Shown in pieces: positions 46,320 to 54,642 of a stretch of 64,000 nt of DNA. Under the pieces are notes generated by a model. It had not been told where the DNA came from and searched no databases. It saw only the letters and a list, made by a program, of their open reading frames with translations. The position numbers were made by a program, and so were the translations under genes. How positions within the stretch are numbered: the stretch's first letter is position 1; the number at the start of each line of letters is the position of its first letter. The stretch comes from Chloroherpetonaceae bacterium (GTDB taxonomy: Bacteria > Bacteroidota > Chlorobiia > Chlorobiales > Chloroherpetonaceae): assembly GCA_028277445.1 (NCBI GenBank), contig JANQGG010000055.1, forward strand, positions 1 to 64,000, in the 5' to 3' direction.

Positions 46320-47480
46320 ATGGTAGCATTCAGGGTAATGATTTGCTGTACGGCAATGTTATGTTTTTTAAACTTAACATCTCTTGCCAAAACTACGCCT
46401 GAAACCTTTAAGCCGGTTGATACCTTAATAGAAAATGCCATTCTTGATCACGCATTCGCCTCGGCAAGCCTTGCCATTGTGAAAGATAGCGGCGTGATTT
46501 ATCACAATGCCTATGGAAAATTCACCTACGATGAAAACGCAACCAAAACCTCACTAAATACGCTTTACGATGTAGCATCCTTGACCAAAGCCCTTGCCAC
46601 CACGCTGAGTTTAATGAAACTTTATGAAAAAGGATTGTTCAAGCTTAGCGATCCTGTGAGCAAATACTTTCCATCTTTTTCCAAACACGAAAAATCCGGC
46701 ATCACCATTCGCCAGTTGATGCTCCATCAATCCGGGTTGGTGCCATTTCGTGCCTATCGAACATTTTGCCAAACCAAAACGGATTTGCTTCAAGCCATTT
46801 TTGCGGATACTTGCATGACTATACCTGGCACAAAAACCATTTACAGCGACTTGAATTTTATTTTGCTGGGGGAATTGGTTGATACACTTTCCGGTAAACC
46901 TTTAGATGTGTTTTTTTCGGATGAAATTGCCAAACCCCTGAACCTTAAAACGATCTTTTTCAACCCCGCTGATTCGGTTCTTAAGCGTATTGCACCTACC
47001 GAACACGATGAAACCTGGCCATTCAAACGCAAAAGGCCTTTGGTGCATGATCCTAACGCAGCGTTAATGGGAGGAGTTGCCGGGCATGCCGGACTGTTTT
47101 CCACATCCAGAGACATTGCAACGCTAATCATAATGCTCTTAAATGATGGGGCAATTGATGACAAGCTGTTCCTAAAGCCGGAAACAATTGCTTTATTTAC
47201 GGCTCGCGATCCGAAACTCAAAAAGAGAGCCCTGGGTTGGGATTTGAAATCGTATGGCGGAAAATCCTCTGCCGGTAAATACTTATCGCTTAAATCGTTT
47301 GGGCATTTAGGATTTACAGGTACAAGCATTTGGATAGATACTCAGCGCCGGCTTGGGATTGTGTTTTTAACCAACCGGGTATATCCGAGTTCAACGAATA
47401 AAAAAATCAGGCGCATTCGCCGCGAGCTTCATTCTGCTATTATTGAATGCTTGGAAACCAACCCTAAGCCGACGCCCTAG
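46320..47480 (+). CDS. serine hydrolase, beta-lactamase/penicillin-binding family
   Basis: The 386-residue protein has an N-terminal signal segment (about 1-24). Class C beta-lactamase-like motifs are Ser87-Leu-Thr-Lys90 (VASLTKALATT), Tyr175-Ser-Asp (TIYSDLNFILLG) and HLG in FGHLGFTGTSIWID. The family includes D-alanyl-D-alanine carboxypeptidases and esterases; a true beta-lactamase role is unproven. It begins 25 nt after mlaD and may be transcribed with the Mla operon, fitting an envelope-maintenance role. Its stop lies 4 nt from the stop of a convergent lipoprotein gene. Confidence 0.82.
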   Translation: MVAFRVMICCTAMLCFLNLTSLAKTTPETFKPVDTLIENAILDHAFASASLAIVKDSGVIYHNAYGKFTYDENATKTSLNTLYDVASLTKALATTLSLMKLYEKGLFKLSDPVSKYFPSFSKHEKSGITIRQLMLHQSGLVPFRAYRTFCQTKTDLLQAIFADTCMTIPGTKTIYSDLNFILLGELVDTLSGKPLDVFFSDEIAKPLNLKTIFFNPADSVLKRIAPTEHDETWPFKRKRPLVHDPNAALMGGVAGHAGLFSTSRDIATLIIMLLNDGAIDDKLFLKPETIALFTARDPKLKKRALGWDLKSYGGKSSAGKYLSLKSFGHLGFTGTSIWIDTQRRLGIVFLTNRVYPSSTNKKIRRIRRELHSAIIECLETNPKPTP

Positions 47481-47484
47481 AAAA

Positions 47485-47919
47485 TCAAGGTTTATTGAGT
47501 TTCAATGTAAACCGGTTGATCTTTTCAGCGCGGATTTCTTCGGCGCTATTCCTCACAAAAACTGTGTAGTAAAGCGTATCAACCAGTTTGGATGTAAATA
47601 TTGATAAGCTCGAAATCTCATTAAACGAAAATCCCACATTGGTATCTTCCAACACTTCTACCCTAAGCACACTGCCATTACCGGTTGAAAAATCTTTATC
47701 CAAATCCAGGATGGCCGTATAAGTCAGCGTTCCCGAAATATCATCCGGCTCTTGCCATACCAGATGCAAGCTATCGTCGGCGCTTTGATTGAGAACAACT
47801 TCCGAACTGTCTTCCGGTGAAAGCAGTTCCAACGAGTCGGAAAATTCACGAGGATCACTACTATCTGTGCCACATGCTGTAATCAAGAAAATCAAAAAAA
47901 CAACGCACAATCGTTTCAT
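47485..47919 (-). CDS. small lipoprotein
   Basis: The 144-residue protein has a lipoprotein signal with lipobox ITAC (Cys16), so it is anchored after lipidation. The mature part resembles a single FN3/SusE-like beta sandwich: FSDSLELLSPEDSSEVVL, LHLVWQEPDD and YYTVFVRNSAEEIRAEKINRFTL. No catalytic residues are evident. It might bind glycans or proteins at the outer membrane. Its start is 17 nt downstream of aroA's stop, so read-through from aroA is possible. Confidence 0.7.
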   Translation of the reverse strand: MKRLCVVFLIFLITACGTDSSDPREFSDSLELLSPEDSSEVVLNQSADDSLHLVWQEPDDISGTLTYTAILDLDKDFSTGNGSVLRVEVLEDTNVGFSFNEISSLSIFTSKLVDTLYYTVFVRNSAEEIRAEKINRFTLKLNKP

Positions 47920-47938
47920 AAGATGTTTGATTAACCGG

Positions 47939-49228
47939 TTAAACTTTTAAAGAATTGATGATATCAAAAAAATTCGGGAACGACACGGCAATGGAATTCG
48001 GATCGTCTAATTTGACCGCAATATCGGTTGCGGCATCAAGAATCGCAAAGCTCATTGCAACCCTGTGATCGGAATACGTGGTAATATCCACCTCTGTTTT
48101 GGGTAAACTGTTTTGTTTCTTGACGGTAAAACCATCTTCATATTCCTCACACTCATACCCACATGCCCGTAAGTTCAACACCATTGCATGAATGCGATCA
48201 CTTTCTTTGGCCCGCAATTCTTTAGCATCATGGAGTTCAAACTGCTCGGTAGCTCCAGCCGAAAGCGCTGCAAGCATTGGCAGTTCATCAATCAATCCCG
48301 CTACTTTTTTTGACCCGAAAATCCGTAAAGGCGCGGCTAATTGTTCTTGATTGATGACAATATCACCGACTTTTTCGCCGCCAATTTCACGCAAATTTTC
48401 TATCGGCAGTTTCAATCCGTATTCTCGCAAAACCTCTAAAAACAATGCACGATTGGGATTCAAACATACATTTTTCAAACAGATCTCGGCATTGTTGCTT
48501 AAAATCCCAAGTGCCGTAATAAAACATGCTGCCGATGGATCCGAAGGAACCGTAAACGGTCTCGCTTCCGGTTGCCATGGCCCGTTGACAATAATTCGAT
48601 TGGAACCATCTTCACGCCTTTCAGGAATCAGCCCCAACATTAACTCGGTGTGGTTTCGGGTTTCAATCGGCTCAATAATTTCAGTTGTGCCTTCGGCATG
48701 CATGCCGGCGAAAATAATCAACGATTTCACCTGCGCCGACGGTGTTTTTTGATAAAACGATATCGGCGTTAATGGCTTCTTGCCATGAATTTCAATGGGC
48801 GGCGTATCCGAATCGGAAAGCTTAAGCTTAGCGCCCATTTGCTCCAAAGGATCGGCAATACGCCGCATTGGCCGTTTCATTAACGATTCATCACCGATCA
48901 ATCGGCTAACAAACGGCTGGGCGGCAAGAACGCCGGAAAGCATACGAATGGTTGATCCCGAGTTGTTGCAATTTAAAGCGTTTATAGGCGCTTTTAAATC
49001 CCACAAACCGTTTGAGCGTATCACAACCTGATTGCCATTGGCGTTTTGGGTTTGACGCACATCAACGCCAAGCTGGTTTAAAACCGCCAATGTGGTTTGG
49101 TTATCCAAACCCTTGGAATAATTTTGAATTTCTGTTGTTCCTTTTGCTAAAGCGCCGATAATTGCTGCTCGGTGAGATATGGATTTATCCGGTGGAAGCG
49201 TCTTTACTGTTCCCTTAAACATTACCAT
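47939..49228 (-). CDS. aroA: 3-phosphoshikimate 1-carboxyvinyltransferase (EPSP synthase)
   Basis: Joins shikimate-3-phosphate and phosphoenolpyruvate in the chorismate pathway. The protein (429 residues from this ATG) has LPPDKSISHRAAIIGALA (about 10-27), NCNNSGSTIRMLSG, GDESLMKRPMRRIADPL, and RAKESDRIHAM with DHRVAMSFAI near the C-terminus. An ATG at 49222 is an equally good start. The frame also runs 42 nt further upstream, past the family's usual N-terminus. No ribosome site is seen. Confidence 0.95.
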   Translation of the reverse strand: MVMFKGTVKTLPPDKSISHRAAIIGALAKGTTEIQNYSKGLDNQTTLAVLNQLGVDVRQTQNANGNQVVIRSNGLWDLKAPINALNCNNSGSTIRMLSGVLAAQPFVSRLIGDESLMKRPMRRIADPLEQMGAKLKLSDSDTPPIEIHGKKPLTPISFYQKTPSAQVKSLIIFAGMHAEGTTEIIEPIETRNHTELMLGLIPERREDGSNRIIVNGPWQPEARPFTVPSDPSAACFITALGILSNNAEICLKNVCLNPNRALFLEVLREYGLKLPIENLREIGGEKVGDIVINQEQLAAPLRIFGSKKVAGLIDELPMLAALSAGATEQFELHDAKELRAKESDRIHAMVLNLRACGYECEEYEDGFTVKKQNSLPKTEVDITTYSDHRVAMSFAILDAATDIAVKLDDPNSIAVSFPNFFDIINSLKV

Positions 49229-49261
49229 TTGCGGAGATACATTAAAAGCTATAAAAAAAAC

Positions 49262-49294
49262 AATAGGCAATCCCCAAAAAAGGAATTGCCTATT
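49262..49294 (-). terminator. rho-independent terminator of rpsU
   Basis: A 10-bp perfect stem (AATAGGCAAT with ATTGCCTATT) lies 22 nt after the rpsU stop; the loop holds a further CC/GG pair. On the minus strand it is followed by G and eight T residues, a classic terminator. It separates rpsU from aroA. Confidence 0.92.
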
Positions 49295-49316
49295 ATAGAC
49301 TTAAGCACGCATAGTT

Positions 49317-49514
49317 CTATGCATTTTTTTCTTCATTGGCACGCTGAGCGCGGCGCTTTGAACGCGCGCGTTTCAAACGGTTATCCACGGAAGGTTTCGT
49401 GTAGTAAGTTCGTTTACGAAACTCTTTTAATACACCGGCACGCTCATACTTCTTTTTAAAACGCTTCAATAACTTATCAATCGTTTCGTTGTCTTGAATT
49501 TGTACGCCAACCAA
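49317..49514 (-). CDS. rpsU: 30S ribosomal protein bS21
   Basis: The 65-residue basic protein begins [18 protein letters not shown] and has [18 protein letters not shown], the bS21 pattern. The start is TTG at 49514; no ATG is available. It has the best Shine-Dalgarno sequence in the window, AAGGAGGTG ending 6 nt before the TTG. In Bacteroidia bS21 helps hide the 16S anti-Shine-Dalgarno sequence, and its own gene keeps a strong one for self-regulation. The same could apply here. A zinc-ribbon protein gene ends 35 nt upstream, and a strong terminator follows. Confidence 0.95.
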   Translation of the reverse strand: MVGVQIQDNETIDKLLKRFKKKYERAGVLKEFRKRTYYTKPSVDNRLKRARSKRRAQRANEEKNA

Positions 49515-49520
49515 TTAATT

Positions 49521-49529
49521 CACCTCCTT
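49521..49529 (-). promoter_or_regulatory. strong ribosome-binding site of rpsU
   Basis: AAGGAGGTG on the minus strand can pair with nine consecutive bases of a standard 16S rRNA 3' end, 6 nt before a TTG start. Most other starts in the window have at best 4-5 matching bases. Confidence 0.85.
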
Positions 49530-49549
49530 CAATAGTGATTTTATTATTA

Positions 49550-50182
49550 TTACGACTTTTTAATCTTTAATTTTACTTTTCCTTTTTTGGTCACCGCACG
49601 GGATGATCCATCGGAATTGACCTGTACATTTTCCAAAAGCTGCTTTTTCCCTGAATTTTGAAACTCAACAATAATCACGTTAGCGCCACTGGCTGTTGAT
49701 TGTTTCGTTCGTACAATCCCCACATCGTTCAATGTGGGATGAAATACCGCATCACCCTCGGCATATAAGCCTTGAGGGAAATATTTTGCACAATCATCAG
49801 GTTTTAACTCTTCTAACTTCGTTTGCCGATCAATTTGAATTTGCCACTCGCTGACAAGTTGAACTTGATTGCAGTTCGGGCATTTTAACCAATATTGATT
49901 TTCCGCATCATCGGGTTCAACCTGTTCTTTCTTTTTCTTGTCTTTCTTCGATACCTTGATATCCAATAAATCATCGTCTTCTTTTACTCTGTCACTGGGC
50001 TTCCATTCTCCCACAAAAATTCTCGGTACAAATTGATTACATCCTTCACAATATGCTGATTTAATTTTTCCGGCCAATATCCAATCTTTTTTGCTCGATA
50101 ATTCATTGGAATTTGCAGAAGAATTACTCGCTTGATTCGTATGCGATATGTCTTCTTCCAGGTTTTTATTTGATTTTCCCAC
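49550..50182 (-). CDS. zinc-ribbon protein with Tudor/KOW-like domain
   Basis: The 210-residue protein has a disordered Asn/Ser-rich start (1-32), a zinc-ribbon pair (Cys45/Cys48 in CEGC, Cys101/Cys104 in CPNC) interrupted by a charged Lys/Asp/Glu linker (about 65-95), then a beta domain (about 140-186, GLYAEGDAVFHPTLNDVGIV and VIIVEFQNSGKKQLLENV) and a basic tail (KKGKVKLKIKKS). The beta domain's pattern resembles the C-terminal Tudor-like domain of PcrA (8.9 kb) and CarD/KOW folds. It may bind RNA polymerase or ribosomes. It is probably co-transcribed with rpsU. Family not recognised. Confidence 0.6.
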   Translation of the reverse strand: MGKSNKNLEEDISHTNQASNSSANSNELSSKKDWILAGKIKSAYCEGCNQFVPRIFVGEWKPSDRVKEDDDLLDIKVSKKDKKKKEQVEPDDAENQYWLKCPNCNQVQLVSEWQIQIDRQTKLEELKPDDCAKYFPQGLYAEGDAVFHPTLNDVGIVRTKQSTASGANVIIVEFQNSGKKQLLENVQVNSDGSSRAVTKKGKVKLKIKKS

Positions 50183-50556
50183 TTTGGATCGGCTTTAAAC
50201 TTTATCCATTGAAATAAATAATAACGCCTATATTGCTTACAACCGGTTGAATATAAAAAACATCTTTAAAAATCAAGAAAATTCTTTGGTGAATCATTTT
50301 TTTATTCTTATGAACATAAATGCCGTTATCATTATGGGCGATTAAATTTTGATATCTCATAGAAAGCCTTATAATTCAATGAAAATCAAATCTTTTCAAT
50401 AGATTTGTTCAGATAACCCAATTATACATCGACTTGAATTTTAACGTTATAAATAATTCGGATTCCAAAAACCAAACAAGCCATCTTTCCGACTCGGCAT
50501 TGCAGGATAATCTAAGCCGCGCCGCATTAAACCCAAAGACGGGTTTTGTTGAATCA

Positions 50557-51690
50557 ATGCCTGATCTTAATTTATCGGAAGCCTTGATTTCAAAACGTCA
50601 TTTGATCCATAACCTGAACCAAATCCGTTCAAAAATTGGCCCATCCTGCAAGATCATGGGAATTGTAAAAGCTAATGCTTATGGGCACAATGTTAAGGAA
50701 GTATCCGCTACACTTTTTAGCAATGGCGTGCGTTCATTTGGCGTTGCCAACATCAATGAAGCCATAGAATTAAAACAGCATTTTATTGAGCAACAACTTG
50801 AGAATGAACCCTTTGAAATCCTAGCCTTTGCTTCGCCATTGCCTGAGCAATTACCCTTTTATTTAATGCACGATATCGATCTTACCCTAACCAATTACGA
50901 GACGTATAGCCAAGCCGAAGCGGTTGCCCAAGCTCATAATTCTTGTTTCAATGTGCATTTAAAAGTGGATACCGGCATGGGGCGTTTAGGCGTTTCCATG
51001 AATGATGCTTTGGAACTGGCGCGTTTAATTGAGCGCTCGCCTTATTTAAACTTAAAATCAATATACTCTCATTTTGCCAGCAGCGGCGAAGACATGCCTT
51101 TTTCTCGGCAACAATCACAACATTTTAAATCGCTTACCCGTGAGTTTGAACATTCGGAAGGCCGCAAGGTTTTGAAACATATGGCCAACAGCGGCGCCAT
51201 TGTTTCGGATCACGATACGTATTACGATATGGTTCGTCCCGGCATATTGCTTTATGGTTATACGCCAAGTTCAGCCATAAAAACTTCCCTGAATCTTAAA
51301 CCCGTCATGCAATTCCAATCGCGAGTCACATTTATAAAATGGGTGGAAGCCGGGCAAACGATCAGTTACGGACGAACATGGGAGGCTAAAAAACGTACCC
51401 GAATTGCAACCATATCGGTTGGTTACGCCGATGGGTATCATCGGGCCTTAAGCAACAACTCATTTGTGGAGATTCATGGCAAAGGCTTTCAACAAATTGG
51501 CAACGTGACGATGGATCAAATTATGGTGTCGTTGGGTGAAGACACCTCAGTTAATGTTGGCGATGTAGCCGTCTTATTCGGCTGGAACGGGCCAAAAGCC
51601 AATGAACTTGCTGATCGTATCGGAACGATAGGCTACGAATTATTGTGCTCGGTTTCTCCCAGAGTTAAGCGCGTGATTTTGGAAGACTAA
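50557..51690 (+). CDS. alr: alanine racemase
   Basis: A PLP enzyme making D-alanine for peptidoglycan. PLP-binding Lys lies in GIVKANAYGHN, the second catalytic base Tyr in ISYGRTWEA, with YSHFASSGE, GYADGYHRAL and TMDQIMVSLG also present. From the ATG at 50557 it has 377 residues, the family length. The frame is open to a TTG at 50434, which would add 41 residues rich in Asn/Ser with no counterpart in the family. The 374 nt between 50183 and 50556 otherwise hold only AT-rich promoter DNA for this gene and the divergent one. Confidence 0.93.
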   Translation: MPDLNLSEALISKRHLIHNLNQIRSKIGPSCKIMGIVKANAYGHNVKEVSATLFSNGVRSFGVANINEAIELKQHFIEQQLENEPFEILAFASPLPEQLPFYLMHDIDLTLTNYETYSQAEAVAQAHNSCFNVHLKVDTGMGRLGVSMNDALELARLIERSPYLNLKSIYSHFASSGEDMPFSRQQSQHFKSLTREFEHSEGRKVLKHMANSGAIVSDHDTYYDMVRPGILLYGYTPSSAIKTSLNLKPVMQFQSRVTFIKWVEAGQTISYGRTWEAKKRTRIATISVGYADGYHRALSNNSFVEIHGKGFQQIGNVTMDQIMVSLGEDTSVNVGDVAVLFGWNGPKANELADRIGTIGYELLCSVSPRVKRVILED

Positions 51691-51709
51691 ATAAATTGTA
51701 ATCCCCTGC

Positions 51710-52210
51710 ATGAAAAATTGGATCAATGTTATTTCAACAAAGCTTAGCATTACACGAGCTGAAGTTATTATTATTGCATGTTTATTTGGCTTTGCCCTGG
51801 GCGGGTTCTTTTTCAAAACATCTCTTCCGTTTCAGGATGCAAAGCAATTAATAAAACAAAAAGAAAAAGCGTATTTTACTGGTTCTCAGGCCGATAGCAT
51901 TATAGAAGCTGAAGAGAAAGCGTATCAAAAAATTGTTGATCTGAAATTTAATTTGATTAATTCTAAGGATTCCAACAAGAACCCAATAAAACATTCATCA
52001 GAAAAGCTTAACTTAAATCTTGCGACATATCAGGATCTTTTGGAAATTCCCGGTATCGGTCCGGTTATGGCCGATCGATTAATTCGTTTTAGAACCTATA
52101 AAGGTGGAAGGCTGAAATCATTCAATCAACTGCTTGAAGTTAAAGGCATAAATCAAAGTCGGTTAACAACGCTTAAAGAATATCTAACATTGAGTAAATC
52201 CAGCCCATGA
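51710..52210 (+). CDS. ComEA-like helix-hairpin-helix protein with membrane anchor
   Basis: The 166-residue protein has a single N-terminal membrane helix (about 19-36, IIIACLFGFALGGFFF), a charged stalk, and two helix-hairpin-helix motifs (about 99-160: DLLEIPGIGPVMADRLIRF and QLLEVKGINQSRLTTLKEY). Such HhH pairs bind DNA backbone, and this layout is that of ComEA, the DNA receptor of competence. The ATGA at its 3' end overlaps the next gene's start, so translation is coupled. A role in DNA uptake is inferred. Confidence 0.75.
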   Translation: MKNWINVISTKLSITRAEVIIIACLFGFALGGFFFKTSLPFQDAKQLIKQKEKAYFTGSQADSIIEAEEKAYQKIVDLKFNLINSKDSNKNPIKHSSEKLNLNLATYQDLLEIPGIGPVMADRLIRFRTYKGGRLKSFNQLLEVKGINQSRLTTLKEYLTLSKSSP

Positions 52211-53079
52211 ATAAATCACAATTATCTCTAAGCATTGAAGCCAATGCGATATATTTGGTTAATTTGGAAGTAGACGACCAAGGACAGTTTTGCGTTCAAT
52301 CCAAACATGAATTCAAATTTGGCTTCGATCTTTACTCAGATGTTTTGGAAACTGGCCGTTCAAAAGGCATGATCTCGGTTATCAACGATTTGGTGCCGGC
52401 GCTTAGCCAATATCCTTCGGAAAATATCTCGGTAACCATCAACATAAACCGCACGAAATGTTTGGTCTCCTATCTTGAAAAAGACATGGCTTCCGATCAT
52501 TATAAACAAGTTTGCATGGATGAGGCCTCTAAATTTTTAACCGCTCCCGATGACTATACCTGGCAGGCCGTTCCGCTGAATGATGAAATGAACAACCCAT
52601 ACAACACCGTGCTCCTTGTATTTATGCCAAAACGCTATCTCAATCGATTGCAAATGATGATTTTGCCATCAGGAAAAACGATCAACCTGGTCGATAGCTC
52701 TCACATGTCTTTACAAACCTTGCTTTATAAGCATGAGGAGCCTTTGGCATTGTTGGAAATAGAAAAAAATTACTTAGCCATGAGTTTCTTACATCAAAAT
52801 CAAGCTGAGCAAATCTCCTACTGGCCACTGAGTTCTGAAACTGATATTGCTTATTATTCCATCAACCAGTTACAAAAAAACACCAACTTTCAAACCATTT
52901 TATCAACAGGCGGAGCCAGTTCTAAGGATTCCATGGATTTTCTTTCAAATGCTTTGCAAAAAGAAGTTCATGAGCTTACACTCCCTGACGACATCAAACT
53001 GAATTGTACGATGAACGACACGGCCAATTATTTAAAGGCCATCGGCTCAGGGATTAAAGCCATCAAAGAATTCAGCTAG
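52207..53079 (+). CDS. PilM-like actin-fold protein (tentative)
   Basis: The 290-residue cytoplasmic protein overlaps the ComEA-like gene by 4 nt. N-terminal LSLSIEANAIYLVNLEVDD looks like a phosphate-1 strand of an actin/HSP70 fold, and the C-terminal TILSTGGASSKDSMDFL with LKAIGSGIKAIKEF matches the adenosine region and final helix of PilM/FtsA-type proteins. Overall similarity is weak, and the nucleotide site is not clearly intact. If right, it would belong to a type IV pilus or secretion system, whose other parts are not in the window. Confidence 0.4.
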   Translation: MNKSQLSLSIEANAIYLVNLEVDDQGQFCVQSKHEFKFGFDLYSDVLETGRSKGMISVINDLVPALSQYPSENISVTININRTKCLVSYLEKDMASDHYKQVCMDEASKFLTAPDDYTWQAVPLNDEMNNPYNTVLLVFMPKRYLNRLQMMILPSGKTINLVDSSHMSLQTLLYKHEEPLALLEIEKNYLAMSFLHQNQAEQISYWPLSSETDIAYYSINQLQKNTNFQTILSTGGASSKDSMDFLSNALQKEVHELTLPDDIKLNCTMNDTANYLKAIGSGIKAIKEFS

Positions 53080-53130
53080 ACTTGTAAGCGCTTTGTTTTT
53101 ATTATTTTTTGATTTGAATGTGAGAATGAT

Positions 53131-54642
53131 ATGCCAAATATAGCAATCGTTTCCGGCCTATCGATGCAAATCGTGCAAATGCAGCGTGCTATAAAACTCC
53201 AGGCAAATAAAGTTGAAATTTATGCGCATAGTTCGTTTGCTGCCATTCCACAAAACATAGACCTTATTTATTTTGAAGTTGACAATACCGCTTCACACAT
53301 TGAAAGCCTTGAAGCCATAGCTTCGATTTACCTGCAAACACCCCTGATCAGCATTATTACCCAAGATAAAATTGCGTATGCCATCCACTCTATAAGAGCC
53401 GGGGCTACCGATATGATCTTTTTAACCGGAAATCCGGTCAAAGATAATATTGAAATTGCCAACTCGGTTTATCGTGGCTTAAAGAAACGCCAAAAACTCA
53501 TCGCCACGCATCAGGTCTTTACTGAGAAGGTGTATGAATCCATTGCAAATAATGCTGAAAGCAGCGATACCGGTAATTTTTTAAACCAAATGCAACAAGC
53601 CGTTATCGTTGTCGGGCAGAATGCTAAGATCATTTCGTCCAATCGGGCGGCTGAAAAGCTCTTAAGCAATAAACACCACGAGCTGCAGGGTAAGGACATT
53701 GTGGATTTGCTCAGTTTATCGGATTACGATATAGAAAAGATTTTTTCAAGCGGGGAAACGCATCGCGGCGAGCTTAATATCACCCATCTTAATCATGAAA
53801 TCACCATCGGTTATACCCTTTCGCCACGATTTCTTCATAATGGGCAGCAAGATGGCGCATTGATGCTCTTTAAAGATATTACCCAGGAAAAAAGCCTACG
53901 GCTTCAGGCTGAAAAAACCGAAAAAATGCAAACCCTGGGTGAAATCGTTGCGGCAATTTCGCATGAAGTTAAAAACCCACTTGCCGGTATTAAATCCATG
54001 ATCCAGGCCATGCTTCTGGATATGAATGCCGAGTCGGAAAATTATCACTACCTGCTACGCATTCAGCAAGAAGTTGATCGCATCAACACCTTTATTGAAG
54101 ATACCTTTGCTTTTGCCCGCCATAAAAAACCCTACATCGTCAAGGTTGATATTGCCACCATCATTAACTCGGTGGTTACCCTGCTCACCGAAAATTTGAA
54201 GGAAAACCACATCGACCTGGTCAAAAATTACGCCGACGACCTGCCCCAATTAAAAGTAGACCCCGATCAATTGCATCAGGTGTTTTTAAACATCCTGCTT
54301 AATTCAATAGAAGCCATTTCAGATGTCAAACTCTCAGGCCGATCATCATCATTTATTAAAATATCTACCCGTGAGTTGGAAATTAGCGATGGTTCGGGAC
54401 CAAAAAAATATGTAGAGATCAACTTTCAGGATAATGGCCCTGGTTTTGGGCAATCGGTGTTTGAAAAAGCCTTTGATCCGTTCTTTACAACAAAACCCTC
54501 GGGAACAGGGCTTGGGCTATCGATTTGTTATAAGATCATCAATGAGCATTATGGCCGCATCGATTTAAAAAATGACAAAAGCGGGGGGGCAATCACATCC
54601 ATAAAACTTCCTGTACATCCACCTTCTCGTTACGATAAATAA
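53131..54642 (+). CDS. NtrB-like histidine kinase with N-terminal pseudo-receiver
   Basis: A soluble sensor kinase of 503 residues: receiver-like domain (about 1-118), PAS domain (about 148-255), HisKA with His278 (AAISHEVKNPLAGIKSM), and HATPase with N-box LHQVFLNILLNSIEAI, G1 DNGPGFG and G2 GTGLGLSICYKII. The receiver's phospho-acceptor position is Glu49 (IDLIYFEV), so it cannot be phosphorylated in the usual way. No response regulator is adjacent. It may regulate the upstream ComEA/PilM-like genes or work with a sigma54 regulator, as NtrB-type kinases do. It abuts the convergent MATE gene with no spacer. Confidence 0.88.
   Translation: MPNIAIVSGLSMQIVQMQRAIKLQANKVEIYAHSSFAAIPQNIDLIYFEVDNTASHIESLEAIASIYLQTPLISIITQDKIAYAIHSIRAGATDMIFLTGNPVKDNIEIANSVYRGLKKRQKLIATHQVFTEKVYESIANNAESSDTGNFLNQMQQAVIVVGQNAKIISSNRAAEKLLSNKHHELQGKDIVDLLSLSDYDIEKIFSSGETHRGELNITHLNHEITIGYTLSPRFLHNGQQDGALMLFKDITQEKSLRLQAEKTEKMQTLGEIVAAISHEVKNPLAGIKSMIQAMLLDMNAESENYHYLLRIQQEVDRINTFIEDTFAFARHKKPYIVKVDIATIINSVVTLLTENLKENHIDLVKNYADDLPQLKVDPDQLHQVFLNILLNSIEAISDVKLSGRSSSFIKISTRELEISDGSGPKKYVEINFQDNGPGFGQSVFEKAFDPFFTTKPSGTGLGLSICYKIINEHYGRIDLKNDKSGGAITSIKLPVHPPSRYDK

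Noticed and set aside
46320-47480. The serine hydrolase as a resistance beta-lactamase
   Set aside because: The SxxK, YSD and HLG motifs are shared with carboxypeptidases and esterases, and the YSD differs from the YxN of class C enzymes.
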